Assembly: GCF_009498735.1 (NCBI RefSeq)
Contig: NZ_ML762424.1
Span: forward strand, 514,909 to 555,127
Reading direction: 5' to 3'
Length of the DNA stretch: 40,219 nucleotides
DNA from: Gracilibacillus oryzae
GTDB taxonomy: Bacteria; Bacillota; Bacilli; Bacillales; Amphibacillaceae
Shown: positions 7,948 through 16,246 of the stretch, piece after piece
Layout: each line of letters begins with the position of its first letter
How positions within the stretch are numbered: position 1 is the stretch's first letter
Position numbers and translations under genes: made by a program
Notes under the pieces: generated by a model
Seen by the model: the letters and a program-made list of their open reading frames with translations, nothing else
What the model was told of the DNA's origin: nothing
Database searches by the model: none

Positions 7948-8643
7948 TCACAAAAATAACTTTGATAATAAATATTTGTGCTGCATTGCAGAGATCTCTA
8001 ATCCAATCGCACTGTTTACCATATCATTTAACGTCAAATGGGTGGCGTTGTTTGCTGTCTCATTTAACTCTTCAAGTAAATCGAAGATAACCGTTTCTCC
8101 TTCTTTAGGTGCTAACGGAATTACTCGGATGGCATGTTCCACAAGATTTGTTAAGGCAAAATATAAGTATGATTGAATCGTTAAATATAAGTCAAAGTCA
8201 TTCTCATAAGCATAAATGCTGTAAACAATTAAATAATGATTCAAATAATTTTTCTCATTAATATTTTCTTCCCACTTTTCAAAAAGCGGTGATTTTTTAA
8301 TTGACTGCATTCGTTCTGCCAGCCGGTTCCCCGCTTGTCTGCTCGACTTTTTAATTTCTAATACGGTTTTCCGGGCATTATAAATACTTGATAAGTAGAT
8401 GATCTTATCCCAATCATCCTTTTTTAATGCAACGAAAATCTCTTTTATCATAATCGCATCATTATATAATAAATAATCCCCAATATAACTTTTACAAAAA
8501 GATGCTAAATCCGCTTTTGAGTTAATCTGCTTGGATCGGATATACATTTCCATTCCAATAGCGTGCGCTACTTGACTTTTTAAAAAAGATGAATGGTGTA
8601 AATGTAATAAATGCATTAAATTATTCGAGTTCCCTGTACTCAT
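7948..8643 (-). CDS. UreF-like urease accessory protein, diverged
   Basis: UreF is an all-helical partner of UreD and UreG in nickel delivery to urease. The C-terminal part is typical: TNLVEHAIRVIPLAPKEGET, then VNSAIGLEISAMQHKYLLSK and LFL, matching the family ending GLEIASMRHE..YSRLF. The N-terminal family motif (GAFSHSxGLE.YI) survives only as SQVAHAIGMEMYI. The start is the ATG at 8643 after GGAGGGG; an upstream in-frame ATG at 8691 has no RBS. A TATAAT (minus strand, 8671-8666) lies close upstream and may be its -10 box. It forms a two-gene unit with the ureD-like gene. Confidence 0.75.
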   Translation of the reverse strand: MSTGNSNNLMHLLHLHHSSFLKSQVAHAIGMEMYIRSKQINSKADLASFCKSYIGDYLLYNDAIMIKEIFVALKKDDWDKIIYLSSIYNARKTVLEIKKSSRQAGNRLAERMQSIKKSPLFEKWEENINEKNYLNHYLIVYSIYAYENDFDLYLTIQSYLYFALTNLVEHAIRVIPLAPKEGETVIFDLLEELNETANNATHLTLNDMVNSAIGLEISAMQHKYLLSKLFL

Positions 8644-8809
8644 CCAACCCCTCCATTCCTCTGTTATTATAACATAGCAAATTGGGCACAATTTATGATA
8701 ACTTTCGATAGGTTTGTTGCTGAATATAGATGAAATAGCCCAGTAACCATTTCTATGCTGCTTAAGATTCCTGTTCTTTACCTTGGCTCTCTTATTTTGT
8801 GCTGCTCCT

Positions 8810-9290
8810 GGTATTCAGAACCCTGACCAATACCTTCGCTCCTTTTTCCCTGCTTGCCCATGGTATTCAGAGCCCCGTCCAATACCTTCGCTCCTTTTTC
8901 CCCTTCCGCTCATGGTATTCAGATCACCTACCAATACCTTCGCTCCTTTTTTCCTGCTTGCCCATGGTATTCAGAACCCTGACCAATACCTTCGATCCTT
9001 TTTCCCTGCTTGCCCATGGTATTCAGAGCCCTGACCAATACCTTCGCTCCTTTTTCCCCTTCCGCTCATGGTATTCAGAGCACCGACCAATACCTTCGCT
9101 CCTTTTTCCCTGCTTGCTCATGGTATTCAGAGCCCTGACCAATACCTTCGATCCTTTTTTCCTGCTTGCCCATGGTATTCAGAGCACCGTCCAATACCTT
9201 CGCTCCTTTTTCCCTGCTCGCTCATGGTATTCAGAGCCCTGACCAATACCTTCGCTCTCTTTTCCCCTTCCGCTCATGGTATTCGGAAGC
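8810..9290. repeat. 52-bp tandem repeat array, nine full units plus a partial
   Basis: The core GGTATTC recurs at 8810, 8862, 8914, 8966, 9018, 9070, 9122, 9174, 9226 and 9278, exactly 52 bp apart with no indels. Each unit contains GGTATTCAG, a variable patch of about 8 bp, CCAATACC, then a pyrimidine-rich stretch (TTCGCTCCTTTTTCCC) and a tail in two types (TGCTTGCCCAT in units 1, 3, 4, 6, 7, 8; CTTCCGCTCAT in units 2, 5, 9). GGTATT and AATACC within each unit are inverted and could pair. Long open frames across the array arise because units lack stops in the plus frames and 52 is not a multiple of 3; I do not regard them as genes. Bases 8692-8809 before the array hold nothing I can name. Confidence 0.95.
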
Positions 9291-9306
9291 CCCTACCCCC
9301 ACTCAT

Positions 9307-9346
9307 AAAAAAAACTGCATCAATAGCTATTCCCTATCAATGCAGT
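9307..9346 (-). terminator. terminator of the ECF/PHP operon
   Basis: A 13-bp stem (9314-9326 with 9334-9346, two G-U pairs in the minus-strand RNA) has a 7-nt loop and is followed on the minus strand by eight T residues. It lies directly after the PHP-gene stop codon. Confidence 0.85.
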
Positions 9347-9353
9347 CAAACAA

Positions 9354-10127
9354 TTATACAGTTACCGTCTGTTCGATCAGACTTTTCTTCATATATTTCT
9401 TCACTAGAGTTGCTGCTTTCACTTTTAAATTCAACTGTTCTTCTATTCTAGTAGTATAATTACCTGCCAGAATTTCCTCCTTGATCTCACTGACTGTTTC
9501 ACAATCTTTAGCAAATTCATTCACGATACTGCCATACTGAAGAAATTGATGGGTATCACTCCCGCCGACAATCGGCAATTGTATCTTTTCAGCCAATTGT
9601 TCCAACTCCATCTGGCAAACAGCTGTACCTTTTGCATAAAGATCCTTTCCATTTAAATCTAATGCATCTAATTTTTTCAGCTGATCGAAAGTGACATTTT
9701 TAGCAAGTGGTGTGCTTTTCCGATATGGATGTGCTCCAATTTTCAGCATCTCTTTTTGATCTGCCAATAACATTAATTGATCGAAAGCAATAAAATTACC
9801 TTCATCTAAATGATCTGCTAATTTTTCCCGAATAAACAACACATCTTCTCTTGTACCAATTAATAAAATATGGCCATTTTCCTTTACATCCACTTCAATT
9901 CCAGGGAATAGCTTTAATCCTTCAATCATATAATAGCCATTTGTCATACTGTAATGACTGTCAATATACTCAAAAATATCGTAAAAACGACGGGTATTAA
10001 AATGTTCAGTCATTACTAAGGAAGTAAGACCACTAGCTTTCGCTTCTTTCATCATTTCCTGGAAATATTCCGGCATAAACATTGATTTTTTTGATATTTT
10101 TACATGACTATGAAAATCAATAATCAT
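9354..10127 (-). CDS. PHP-domain metal-dependent hydrolase
   Basis: PHP proteins are TIM-barrel phosphoesterases that bind two or three metals. All family motifs are visible in this 257-residue protein: DFHSH near the N terminus, VMTEHFN, FPGIEVDV, IGAHPYR and GGSDTH near residue 190. It is thus likely an active cytoplasmic phosphoesterase or related hydrolase. I chose the ATG at 10127, preceded by GGAAGG at about 8 nt; an in-frame ATG 39 bases upstream lies inside the ecfT gene and lacks an RBS. It is the last gene of the ECF transporter operon, 17 bp after ecfT, so it probably processes the imported compound or its phosphorylated form. The substrate cannot be told. Confidence 0.88.
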   Translation of the reverse strand: MIIDFHSHVKISKKSMFMPEYFQEMMKEAKASGLTSLVMTEHFNTRRFYDIFEYIDSHYSMTNGYYMIEGLKLFPGIEVDVKENGHILLIGTREDVLFIREKLADHLDEGNFIAFDQLMLLADQKEMLKIGAHPYRKSTPLAKNVTFDQLKKLDALDLNGKDLYAKGTAVCQMELEQLAEKIQLPIVGGSDTHQFLQYGSIVNEFAKDCETVSEIKEEILAGNYTTRIEEQLNLKVKAATLVKKYMKKSLIEQTVTV

Positions 10128-10144
10128 TTCAAACACCTTCCTCA

Positions 10145-10954
10145 TTATAATAATATGAATAAACAAATGACGTAGAGGAAAGATCCTGTTAAAAAATAAT
10201 AATCCCTCTTTTTCATTTTCAATCCTGCAAGCTTCAATTTCTTTACTTCCGGGTGGTTAAACCCATACATACTTCCCTTTGTCTCCAGTGCCTCTACTGT
10301 CGTTCGCGCCCGCTTTGCTGTTGATAAAAGCAATGGATAGAAAGAAAGCATGGCTAATTTAACAAAATAAGCAATCGACTTAATATAAAGAAAACCATGT
10401 TTCGCTGGTGCTTTGCCGCGAAGCCTGAACGATTGGAAAACGTGATGGTATTCCTCGAGCAATGTTGGCAGCATGCGATAGCCATAGGCAATACTAAAGG
10501 ACACTTGACCCGGCAAGCCAATTTTCAACAACCCATTACTCAGTTTCTCAGGGTTCATTGAACAGAAAACCGTTATGCTGGCTAATGATATAACAGATAA
10601 TTTCACTGTTAACACGAGCAATGGGAGCATCACAGACCAATTCCCGCCAAAAAACAGTGAGAAAATGAGCAAATAACCACCTTGGCCCAGCAATCCAAGA
10701 CATAGAATGACAATAATTAATGGACTGATTTTTGCCATATATGTTGTAATAAGCATAAAGACAAACATGCCGATCAGCACTTTTACATCATGAATAAACC
10801 ATGGAAATATGCCGAAATAGGCATACCAGATAAATAAGGTCCGCGGGTCTAAACTGGCAAAAAACGTATTACCATTTCCATACGCTGTATTCAATAACTC
10901 AATTTTCACTTGTTCTACTGATAATTTTTCGGTAAATTTACGCGTATACTCCAT
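10145..10954 (-). CDS. ecfT: ECF transporter T component (energy-coupling transmembrane protein)
   Basis: The EcfT scaffold links the S component to the ATPases in energy-coupling-factor importers. The 269-residue protein has about five to six membrane segments and the two coupling-helix motifs, here FRLRGKA (after LPTLLEEYHHVFQ) and VEALETKG, variants of the classic Ala-Arg-Gly signatures. The start is the ATG at 10954 downstream of AGGAGAAAGGCGG; a GTG one codon earlier is also possible. It overlaps the end of the ATPase gene by 17 bp, indicating translational coupling. Confidence 0.92.
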   Translation of the reverse strand: MEYTRKFTEKLSVEQVKIELLNTAYGNGNTFFASLDPRTLFIWYAYFGIFPWFIHDVKVLIGMFVFMLITTYMAKISPLIIVILCLGLLGQGGYLLIFSLFFGGNWSVMLPLLVLTVKLSVISLASITVFCSMNPEKLSNGLLKIGLPGQVSFSIAYGYRMLPTLLEEYHHVFQSFRLRGKAPAKHGFLYIKSIAYFVKLAMLSFYPLLLSTAKRARTTVEALETKGSMYGFNHPEVKKLKLAGLKMKKRDYYFLTGSFLYVICLFILL

Positions 10955-12638
10955 CACTTACCGCCTTTCTCCTGTACAACTCGACAAATGCCTCTACTGT
11001 ATAAACAGGATTTTCCCATCCTAAACTTCTGCTTAATTCAAAAATCTGCGGCGGGGTTAAGCCTGCCTTTTCCAGCAATGTATAATTCTCAAAAACAGAT
11101 TCCTTCGTTCCATCATGGATTATGTTACCTTCATGCATAACGATAATCCGGTTCGCAAACTCACAAGCTAATTGCATATCATGTGTTGCAATAACAACTG
11201 CCTGTAATTGCTGCTTTAAATCTACCAGGATTCTGGTAATATGTTTTCTTGTCGCAATATCCAAATTTGCTGTTGGTTCATCTAATAACATGATCTTTGG
11301 CTGCATGCCGACACCAATCGCCAGTGATGCTCTTCTTTGCTGGCCGCCGCTCAGCAATCGGCTGTCCCTATCAGCTAACTCGACTAATTCGAATTGATTC
11401 AGCAATTCAGCAACCTTTTCCTCTGCCATTGGATCTTTTCTTGCCTTCATATAAAAACCGACATCTTTTTTCACACTGTCATCAATAAACATCTGCTCAG
11501 GGTTCTGATGAATATATGTGACTATCTCTGCCAAATGCTCTGGAGCTGTTTTTCTTGCATTATTGCCATTCACTTCAATATGGCCAGACTCTTGTTTAAC
11601 AAGACCTGTAATTAACCGCATTAACGATGATTTCCCTGCACCATTGTTGCCGACTAGTGCAATATAGTCTCCTTCATAAATGGTTAAATTCAAATCATGT
11701 AATACTCGGTTTTTTTCTTTGGTAATTGTTTTATAGGAAAAAGTGACATCTTCAAACACAACAAGTGGTTTATCACCTGTATGCCTGTTTATCACTTTCT
11801 TTTCTTCTAATTCCCGCATGCCTTGAAACAATGGCAATGCTTCATCAATCGTAATAGGCAGATTACTGCTCATTTCCATATCAGCTGCCGCCTGTGTTAC
11901 TTGCGGCGGATAAATCTGGTGTGCTAATAGAGTTTTTACTTCATTTAAAGCCTCTTTCACCGGTTTCTTAAAATGAACATCTCCCTTGTTCATCAATATC
12001 ACATTCTTGGCATATGAGGCAACAAATTCTGTATGATGCTCAATCACTATAATCGTTTTGCCATGCACATCATTTAATTTTTTTAAAATCTCATAAATTT
12101 CTTTTGCATGCTGTGGATCTAGTTGTGCGACCGGCTCATCGATAATGATAATCTCAGGATTTAAGGAGAGAATGCTAGCTAATGCCAGAAGGTGCTTTTG
12201 TCCTCCACTTAACTGCCAAATAAAATTGTCCTGCTGCTCCAACAGCCCAACTAATTCAAGGGCATGTAAAGCACGTTCCCGATAATCGGCCAGTCCATAG
12301 TGCAGAGGAGCGAATTCCGCATCCTCTAACACTTTTGGACTAACAATCTGATTTTCAAAATCCTGGTAAACATAACCTGTATGTCTTGATAACTCGGCAA
12401 CCTTATGCTCGGCTGTATTCATTCCATTAACAATAACTTCCCCGGAAAAGTCACCTACATAATAATGGGGGATTAATCCATTGATCAACTTGCATAAAGT
12501 AGACTTGCCACTGCCATTCCCACCTAATATTGCGGTAAATTCCCCTTTTTCAATCGTCAATGTAACATTATTTAACACAGGCTTGTCTGCACCAGGGTAC
12601 TGATATGTCACATTTTTTATCTCTATAATCGGTTTCAT
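10938..12638 (-). CDS. ECF transporter ATPase, two fused ABC domains (EcfA-EcfA')
   Basis: A 566-residue fusion of both energy-coupling ATPases. Domain 1 (about 1-270) has Walker A GGNGSGKST, signature LSGGQKHLLAL and Walker B IIIIDEPVAQLD. Domain 2 (about 285-566) has GNNGAGKSS, LSGGQQRRASL and IMLLDEPTANLD. All catalytic elements are intact in both halves. Many Firmicutes use separate ecfA1 and ecfA2 genes in a shared module; a fused, dedicated pair as here suits a solitary (group I) ECF transporter. The start is the ATG at 12638 overlapping the upstream stop (TGATG); a TTG one codon earlier is less well spaced from GAGAAGG. Confidence 0.95.
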   Translation of the reverse strand: MKPIIEIKNVTYQYPGADKPVLNNVTLTIEKGEFTAILGGNGSGKSTLCKLINGLIPHYYVGDFSGEVIVNGMNTAEHKVAELSRHTGYVYQDFENQIVSPKVLEDAEFAPLHYGLADYRERALHALELVGLLEQQDNFIWQLSGGQKHLLALASILSLNPEIIIIDEPVAQLDPQHAKEIYEILKKLNDVHGKTIIVIEHHTEFVASYAKNVILMNKGDVHFKKPVKEALNEVKTLLAHQIYPPQVTQAAADMEMSSNLPITIDEALPLFQGMRELEEKKVINRHTGDKPLVVFEDVTFSYKTITKEKNRVLHDLNLTIYEGDYIALVGNNGAGKSSLMRLITGLVKQESGHIEVNGNNARKTAPEHLAEIVTYIHQNPEQMFIDDSVKKDVGFYMKARKDPMAEEKVAELLNQFELVELADRDSRLLSGGQQRRASLAIGVGMQPKIMLLDEPTANLDIATRKHITRILVDLKQQLQAVVIATHDMQLACEFANRIIVMHEGNIIHDGTKESVFENYTLLEKAGLTPPQIFELSRSLGWENPVYTVEAFVELYRRKAVSDGVYA

Positions 12639-13516
12639 CAAGATGCCTTCTCTTCCTTCTCGTTGTTAGTTGTGTTCTTTTTCTTATTAAGCATGACAGC
12701 AATGGTAATAACAGCAACAATAAGTGCAACACCTAAACTTACATAAATAAACCAGTCACCGAACATCTCAAGGAAATCTGCTTCCCATTCCACATTAAAT
12801 CCTGCTTCTGATAGAAATTCGAATAAAAAGGCAGATGCCGCTAACAGAATACCTGTTACGATAAGACGCGGTCCGATAATTTCAGTAAGTGAATAGCGGT
12901 CATTGCGATCCCTTGGCTTCATACCAAGTAATGGTTCAATCTTTCCATAAAGTCTTGGAACTAAATAAACGGTTGGAAGTAATGCAAATAAAATACCTGA
13001 GAATAATACATCATTTAAGAAAGAGAAACCTTCAATAACGACAACACTTTCCGCTAAGCCTGGAACAGCCTCTAATTCTTCCACACCGACCCATACTTTT
13101 AAAATGTCAACCATTGTACTGATTGCCTGATGAATAATAACCCCTAAGATAGCAGCAATCGCCACTTGTTTTCTGTTTCTTGGATCACGGACAAAAGTCC
13201 CTGCAACATACATCGCTAATGAGAAAGCAATAAATTTCTCTAGTTCACCAAAACCGCCAAATTGCCCAAGCATGATCTCCCCGAAGATCACTTCACCTAA
13301 AGAGGCCCCAATTGCTGCATATAAGGGATGGAACAAAATACATAATGTTAAAGGAATAAAAGCAAAATACTCAATTGAAAATTCAATTGGTCCCAGATAT
13401 GCGCTAGGAACTAATTCTGTAATCATGTTGGAAAGGCCGTACAATGACATCGACAAAATAAATACCATCATCTTCTGTGACTGAGTTAATGTGTAACGAT
13501 TTTCTAATGTACCCAT
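12638..13516 (-). CDS. ECF transporter S component-like membrane protein, unknown substrate
   Basis: The first gene of the ECF operon encodes a 292-residue membrane protein with about seven hydrophobic segments. The first five to six (about 15-200) resemble the compact S-component bundle, for example FAFIPLTLCILFHPLYAAIG and IAAILGVIIHQAISTMVDIL. The last two (about 215-275) are an extension that common S components of about 180-200 residues lack. It ends in a charged tail. The ATG at 13516 follows AAGGAGG. Position before a dedicated fused ATPase and EcfT makes it the substrate-binding subunit by context. I cannot assign a vitamin or metal, and no riboswitch is visible upstream. Divergent transcription from an RpiR/SIS gene suggests a sugar-phosphate-like effector. 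Confidence 0.8.
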   Translation of the reverse strand: MGTLENRYTLTQSQKMMVFILSMSLYGLSNMITELVPSAYLGPIEFSIEYFAFIPLTLCILFHPLYAAIGASLGEVIFGEIMLGQFGGFGELEKFIAFSLAMYVAGTFVRDPRNRKQVAIAAILGVIIHQAISTMVDILKVWVGVEELEAVPGLAESVVVIEGFSFLNDVLFSGILFALLPTVYLVPRLYGKIEPLLGMKPRDRNDRYSLTEIIGPRLIVTGILLAASAFLFEFLSEAGFNVEWEADFLEMFGDWFIYVSLGVALIVAVITIAVMLNKKKNTTNNEKEEKAS

Positions 13517-13575
13517 TTTCTTTCCTCCTTTGTTTGGATACTTTTATTGTAAGGATCATTTGTTAATCTGATTTG

Positions 13576-13639
13576 TTTACAAAGTTAATTACATGTAAAT
13601 TTTTTAACTTTTATTATCATTATGTAAATTTTTTATAAT
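13576..13639. promoter_or_regulatory. divergent control region between the ECF operon and rpiR-type gene
   Basis: TTTACA (13576-13581) is followed by TGTAAA (13594-13599) in inverted orientation, and a further TGTAAA lies at 13623-13628. The longer direct repeat ATGTAAATTTTTTA occurs at 13593-13606 and 13622-13635. A TATAAT (13634-13639) sits 58 bp before the regulator start codon. These repeats are candidate binding sites for the RpiR-type regulator. Confidence 0.45.
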
Positions 13640-13696
13640 TGCACTTGTTCTAAATCAGACAATTGCTAGAATGGGAGAAAAACAGGAGGGAAAATA

Positions 13697-14527
13697 ATGA
13701 TACTGGCAAAATGGGAAAATTACTCTTTAACAGAAAGTCAAATTAAAATTGCTGACTATATCCAGAAACATTTGCAGCAAGTATTATTATCAACAGAAAA
13801 AGAAATTGCCAAAGAAGTTGGTGTCAGTATTGCTACTGTTTCAAGATTCTGGCAGGCTGTTGGATATGACAGTCTTAAAGGGTTTAAACATGCAATGCGA
13901 AAGGAAATGGCCGTATCTCCAGCCGACAAAATGAAAAATGTAAAAAAGAAAGGCAGTAAGCAAAATCTCTATCTCACTATAGAAAAAAGTGTGGCCTTAT
14001 TGCAGGAAACCATTGACCATATAGATTCACACAAATTTTCGCAAGCAATTGATATCCTCCATCGCGCTTCCAACATTTATGTACTAGCCCAGGGGCCTTC
14101 CAAAGGGCTGGGTGAGTTGCTTGTTTATCGTGTAAGACGGTATGGCAAGTCGATTCAATTGTTTAAAAATCAAGGAAATGAATTATTCGAAGAAATGATC
14201 CATCTTCAAAAAAGTGATGTGCTCATCCTTTTTGGATTTTCAAGACTATTGCCTGAAGCAAAAGTTCTGCTCAAATATCAACGGGAAATTCATTACCAGA
14301 GTATTTTAATTACCGATCAATTAGTGACAGACTATTCCAGTTCAGCAACTGTTACTTTATTTGCAAGCAGAGGGGAAGCAAATGAATTCCATTCGATGGT
14401 TGCGCCTACGTTAATTCTGGAGAATTTAATTGTGGCACTTGGTATGCACGAAGAAACAGAAAACATTCAACGATTAGAACAATTAGCAAATATTCGTAAG
14501 TACTTCTCAAAAGAACTGCCACGGTAA
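13697..14527 (+). CDS. RpiR/MurR-family transcriptional regulator (HTH + SIS)
   Basis: The 276-residue protein has an N-terminal HTH (about 1-80, with LTESQIKIADYIQKH and EIAKEVGVSIATVSRFWQAV) and a C-terminal SIS domain (about 115-245, with IYVLAQGPSKGLGELLVYRV and DVLILFGFSR). SIS domains of this family bind phosphosugars. The ATG at 13697 follows AGGAGGG. It is transcribed away from the ECF/PHP operon, whose promoter it most likely controls, and from its own. The usual link of this family to sugar-phosphate metabolism makes an ECF importer an unusual target. No clear terminator follows. Confidence 0.9.
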   Translation: MILAKWENYSLTESQIKIADYIQKHLQQVLLSTEKEIAKEVGVSIATVSRFWQAVGYDSLKGFKHAMRKEMAVSPADKMKNVKKKGSKQNLYLTIEKSVALLQETIDHIDSHKFSQAIDILHRASNIYVLAQGPSKGLGELLVYRVRRYGKSIQLFKNQGNELFEEMIHLQKSDVLILFGFSRLLPEAKVLLKYQREIHYQSILITDQLVTDYSSSATVTLFASRGEANEFHSMVAPTLILENLIVALGMHEETENIQRLEQLANIRKYFSKELPR

Positions 14528-14560
14528 AAATATTACGAAAAATAATATTCAAAAATGATA

Positions 14561-14589
14561 TTGATTCTTTTTTCCTACAAACATATACT
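14561..14589 (+). promoter_or_regulatory. sigma-A promoter of the chemoreceptor gene
   Basis: TTGATT (14561-14566), 17-bp spacer, TATACT (14584-14589), 45 bp before the ATG. No sigma-D motif of the kind used by many Bacillus chemoreceptors is seen here. Confidence 0.55.
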
Positions 14590-14633
14590 GTTTATAGGAC
14601 AATTTTACATATTTTCATAAGAGGAGAACTGAC

Positions 14634-16109
14634 ATGAGACTAGTGAAGGAAATTCAGAAAAAAGATATCAGCAGAAAGAACTTGTTAATGTTAGTGATAA
14701 TGAGTATAACCTTATCTACTGGTTTAGGGTTATCTATCATGACTGGTTCGAAAATAACTTCTGTTTATTATGGAGCAGAGCTTATCATCATTATCGGTCT
14801 TTACTTTGTTGTACAGAAAATGTTAAAGAAAGCGGCAATTCTCCCGTATTTGTTTGTGATTATTTTTTATCTTTCTATAATATTATTTATTTTTACCCAG
14901 GGCGCAACTGCTAGCAGCTTTATCATTGTGATCTTTCTATTATTATTTTCTGCCATTCAAATGGATAGAAAGGTCTTTTTCACAGGTTTCATTTTAGGAT
15001 TGGGTGCGATTTTCTCCAATTACTATATGATGGACAAAGCCGATGAAACAATGCTGCAATTATTTCAATATGCCTTGCTGCTTCAAATCCTGGCAGGAAT
15101 CATATTTTATTATGTCATCAAAATGGCAGAGGAACAGTTCGGTCAGCTGGAAACACTTTTTACTAAATCAGAAAATGACCGCATGAATAAAGAAGAACAA
15201 AAAAAGTTAATCGAAGAATCTGTTCAGCTTGTTCTCAGTAAAATTGCGAGAGTGAACACACAGCTCCAGGAGAATTTTCAAAAACAGAATGAAATAAATT
15301 TTACCATTCAGGAGATTTCACAAGCCAGCCAATCACAGGCAGATCAAATCTCTGACATATCGAATGCAACAAACGATACGAAACGAAATGTAGAAATTGT
15401 TCATCAAACATCACAAGATTTATTGGAGGATTCCTCAAAAGCGAGCGAGTTAGTTGTTTCAGGGAAAAAGAAAATGGATACTTTAAATCAGAACAATCAA
15501 GAGATGGAGAACACAATTGGACAATTAAGCAGAACGTTTGCAGAATTGACAGAGAAAATTAAGGAAACCAATCAATTTGCTGACAATATTAAAGAAATTA
15601 CTGAACAAACCAATTTACTTGCATTAAATGCATCGATAGAAGCAGCAAGAGCTGGAGAAGCTGGAAAAGGCTTTGCAGTAGTAGCTGATGAAATCCGGAA
15701 ATTAGCCGATATTACAGGCTCTACTACAGAGAAAATAACAGGTAATTTATCTGAATTGAATAAAGCAAATGATTCTGCTGTCTCCCAAATGGATAAAAGC
15801 ATGCAGAACTTTGTAATGGGTATGGCTACAACAGATGAAATCACAGGTTATTTTAGTGAATTAACCAAAACAATTGATACATTAAATAGCAGCTTAGCAA
15901 ATTTCACCTCATTATCTGAAGAAGTCCAAACTCAGTCAAACGGTGTGGAATCATCTACAAATGAACTAGCAGCAATTATCGAACAAGCATCAGCCAGCCT
16001 GGAAGAGATGAGTACAACAATCGTTAGCCTGACAAATAGTAACCAGGAGCTGGTACAAGTATTGGATGAAGCTGTAGAAGACACAAAAAAACTCCAGTCA
16101 GATTTCTAG
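14634..16109 (+). CDS. methyl-accepting chemotaxis protein with six-helix membrane input
   Basis: A 491-residue chemoreceptor. The N-terminal 175 residues are almost all membrane: six hydrophobic segments (about 18-40, 47-62, 68-90, 94-108, 112-130, 140-160) with short loops and no extracellular Cache or four-helix sensor. The cytoplasmic part is a long coiled coil with the conserved hairpin tip [20 protein letters not shown] and [19 protein letters not shown] near residues 320-360, where CheA and CheW bind. No HAMP domain is evident. The signal may be membrane state or a small hydrophobic ligand; this is inference. The ATG at 14634 follows GAGGAG. Single gene with its own promoter and terminator. 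Confidence 0.93.
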   Translation: MRLVKEIQKKDISRKNLLMLVIMSITLSTGLGLSIMTGSKITSVYYGAELIIIIGLYFVVQKMLKKAAILPYLFVIIFYLSIILFIFTQGATASSFIIVIFLLLFSAIQMDRKVFFTGFILGLGAIFSNYYMMDKADETMLQLFQYALLLQILAGIIFYYVIKMAEEQFGQLETLFTKSENDRMNKEEQKKLIEESVQLVLSKIARVNTQLQENFQKQNEINFTIQEISQASQSQADQISDISNATNDTKRNVEIVHQTSQDLLEDSSKASELVVSGKKKMDTLNQNNQEMENTIGQLSRTFAELTEKIKETNQFADNIKEITEQTNLLALNASIEAARAGEAGKGFAVVADEIRKLADITGSTTEKITGNLSELNKANDSAVSQMDKSMQNFVMGMATTDEITGYFSELTKTIDTLNSSLANFTSLSEEVQTQSNGVESSTNELAAIIEQASASLEEMSTTIVSLTNSNQELVQVLDEAVEDTKKLQSDF

Positions 16110-16116
16110 ATTTTTT

Positions 16117-16147
16117 GAAGGAAGCAGTGTTCTTCCTTCTTTTTTTT
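16117..16147 (+). terminator. terminator of the chemoreceptor gene
   Basis: A perfect 8-bp stem GAAGGAAG / CTTCCTTC (16117-16124, 16132-16139) has a 7-nt loop followed by eight T residues. Confidence 0.9.
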
Positions 16148-16212
16148 ATGTTATTTTCCCAAGCAATCTTAACGAAATAAATCAGTTCATGTTATCACTT
16201 CCAACTCTCCTG

Positions 16213-16221
16213 TGCTATATT
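16213..16221 (+). promoter_or_regulatory. extended -10 promoter of the two-component operon
   Basis: TG-C-TATATT (16213-16221) is an extended -10 element; no convincing -35. The start of transcription would be near 16228, leaving a leader of about 19 nt to the ATG at 16247. Confidence 0.45.
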
Positions 16222-16246
16222 AATGTATAGAAGGTGGTGGATCACA

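Noticed and set aside
8810-9290. CRISPR array
   Set aside because: The stretches between the conserved cores are themselves near-identical, not unique spacers, and there are no cas genes.
8783-9459. Overlapping plus-strand open frames of 83-147 codons over the repeat array
   Set aside because: They are open in more than one frame only because the 52-bp unit lacks stops and shifts frame each turn. There is no ribosome site and the translation is just the repeat.
13517-13696. Riboswitch upstream of the ECF transporter operon
   Set aside because: The 180-bp divergent region is AT-rich with short repeats, and I see no thiamine, cobalamin, queuosine or folate riboswitch core.
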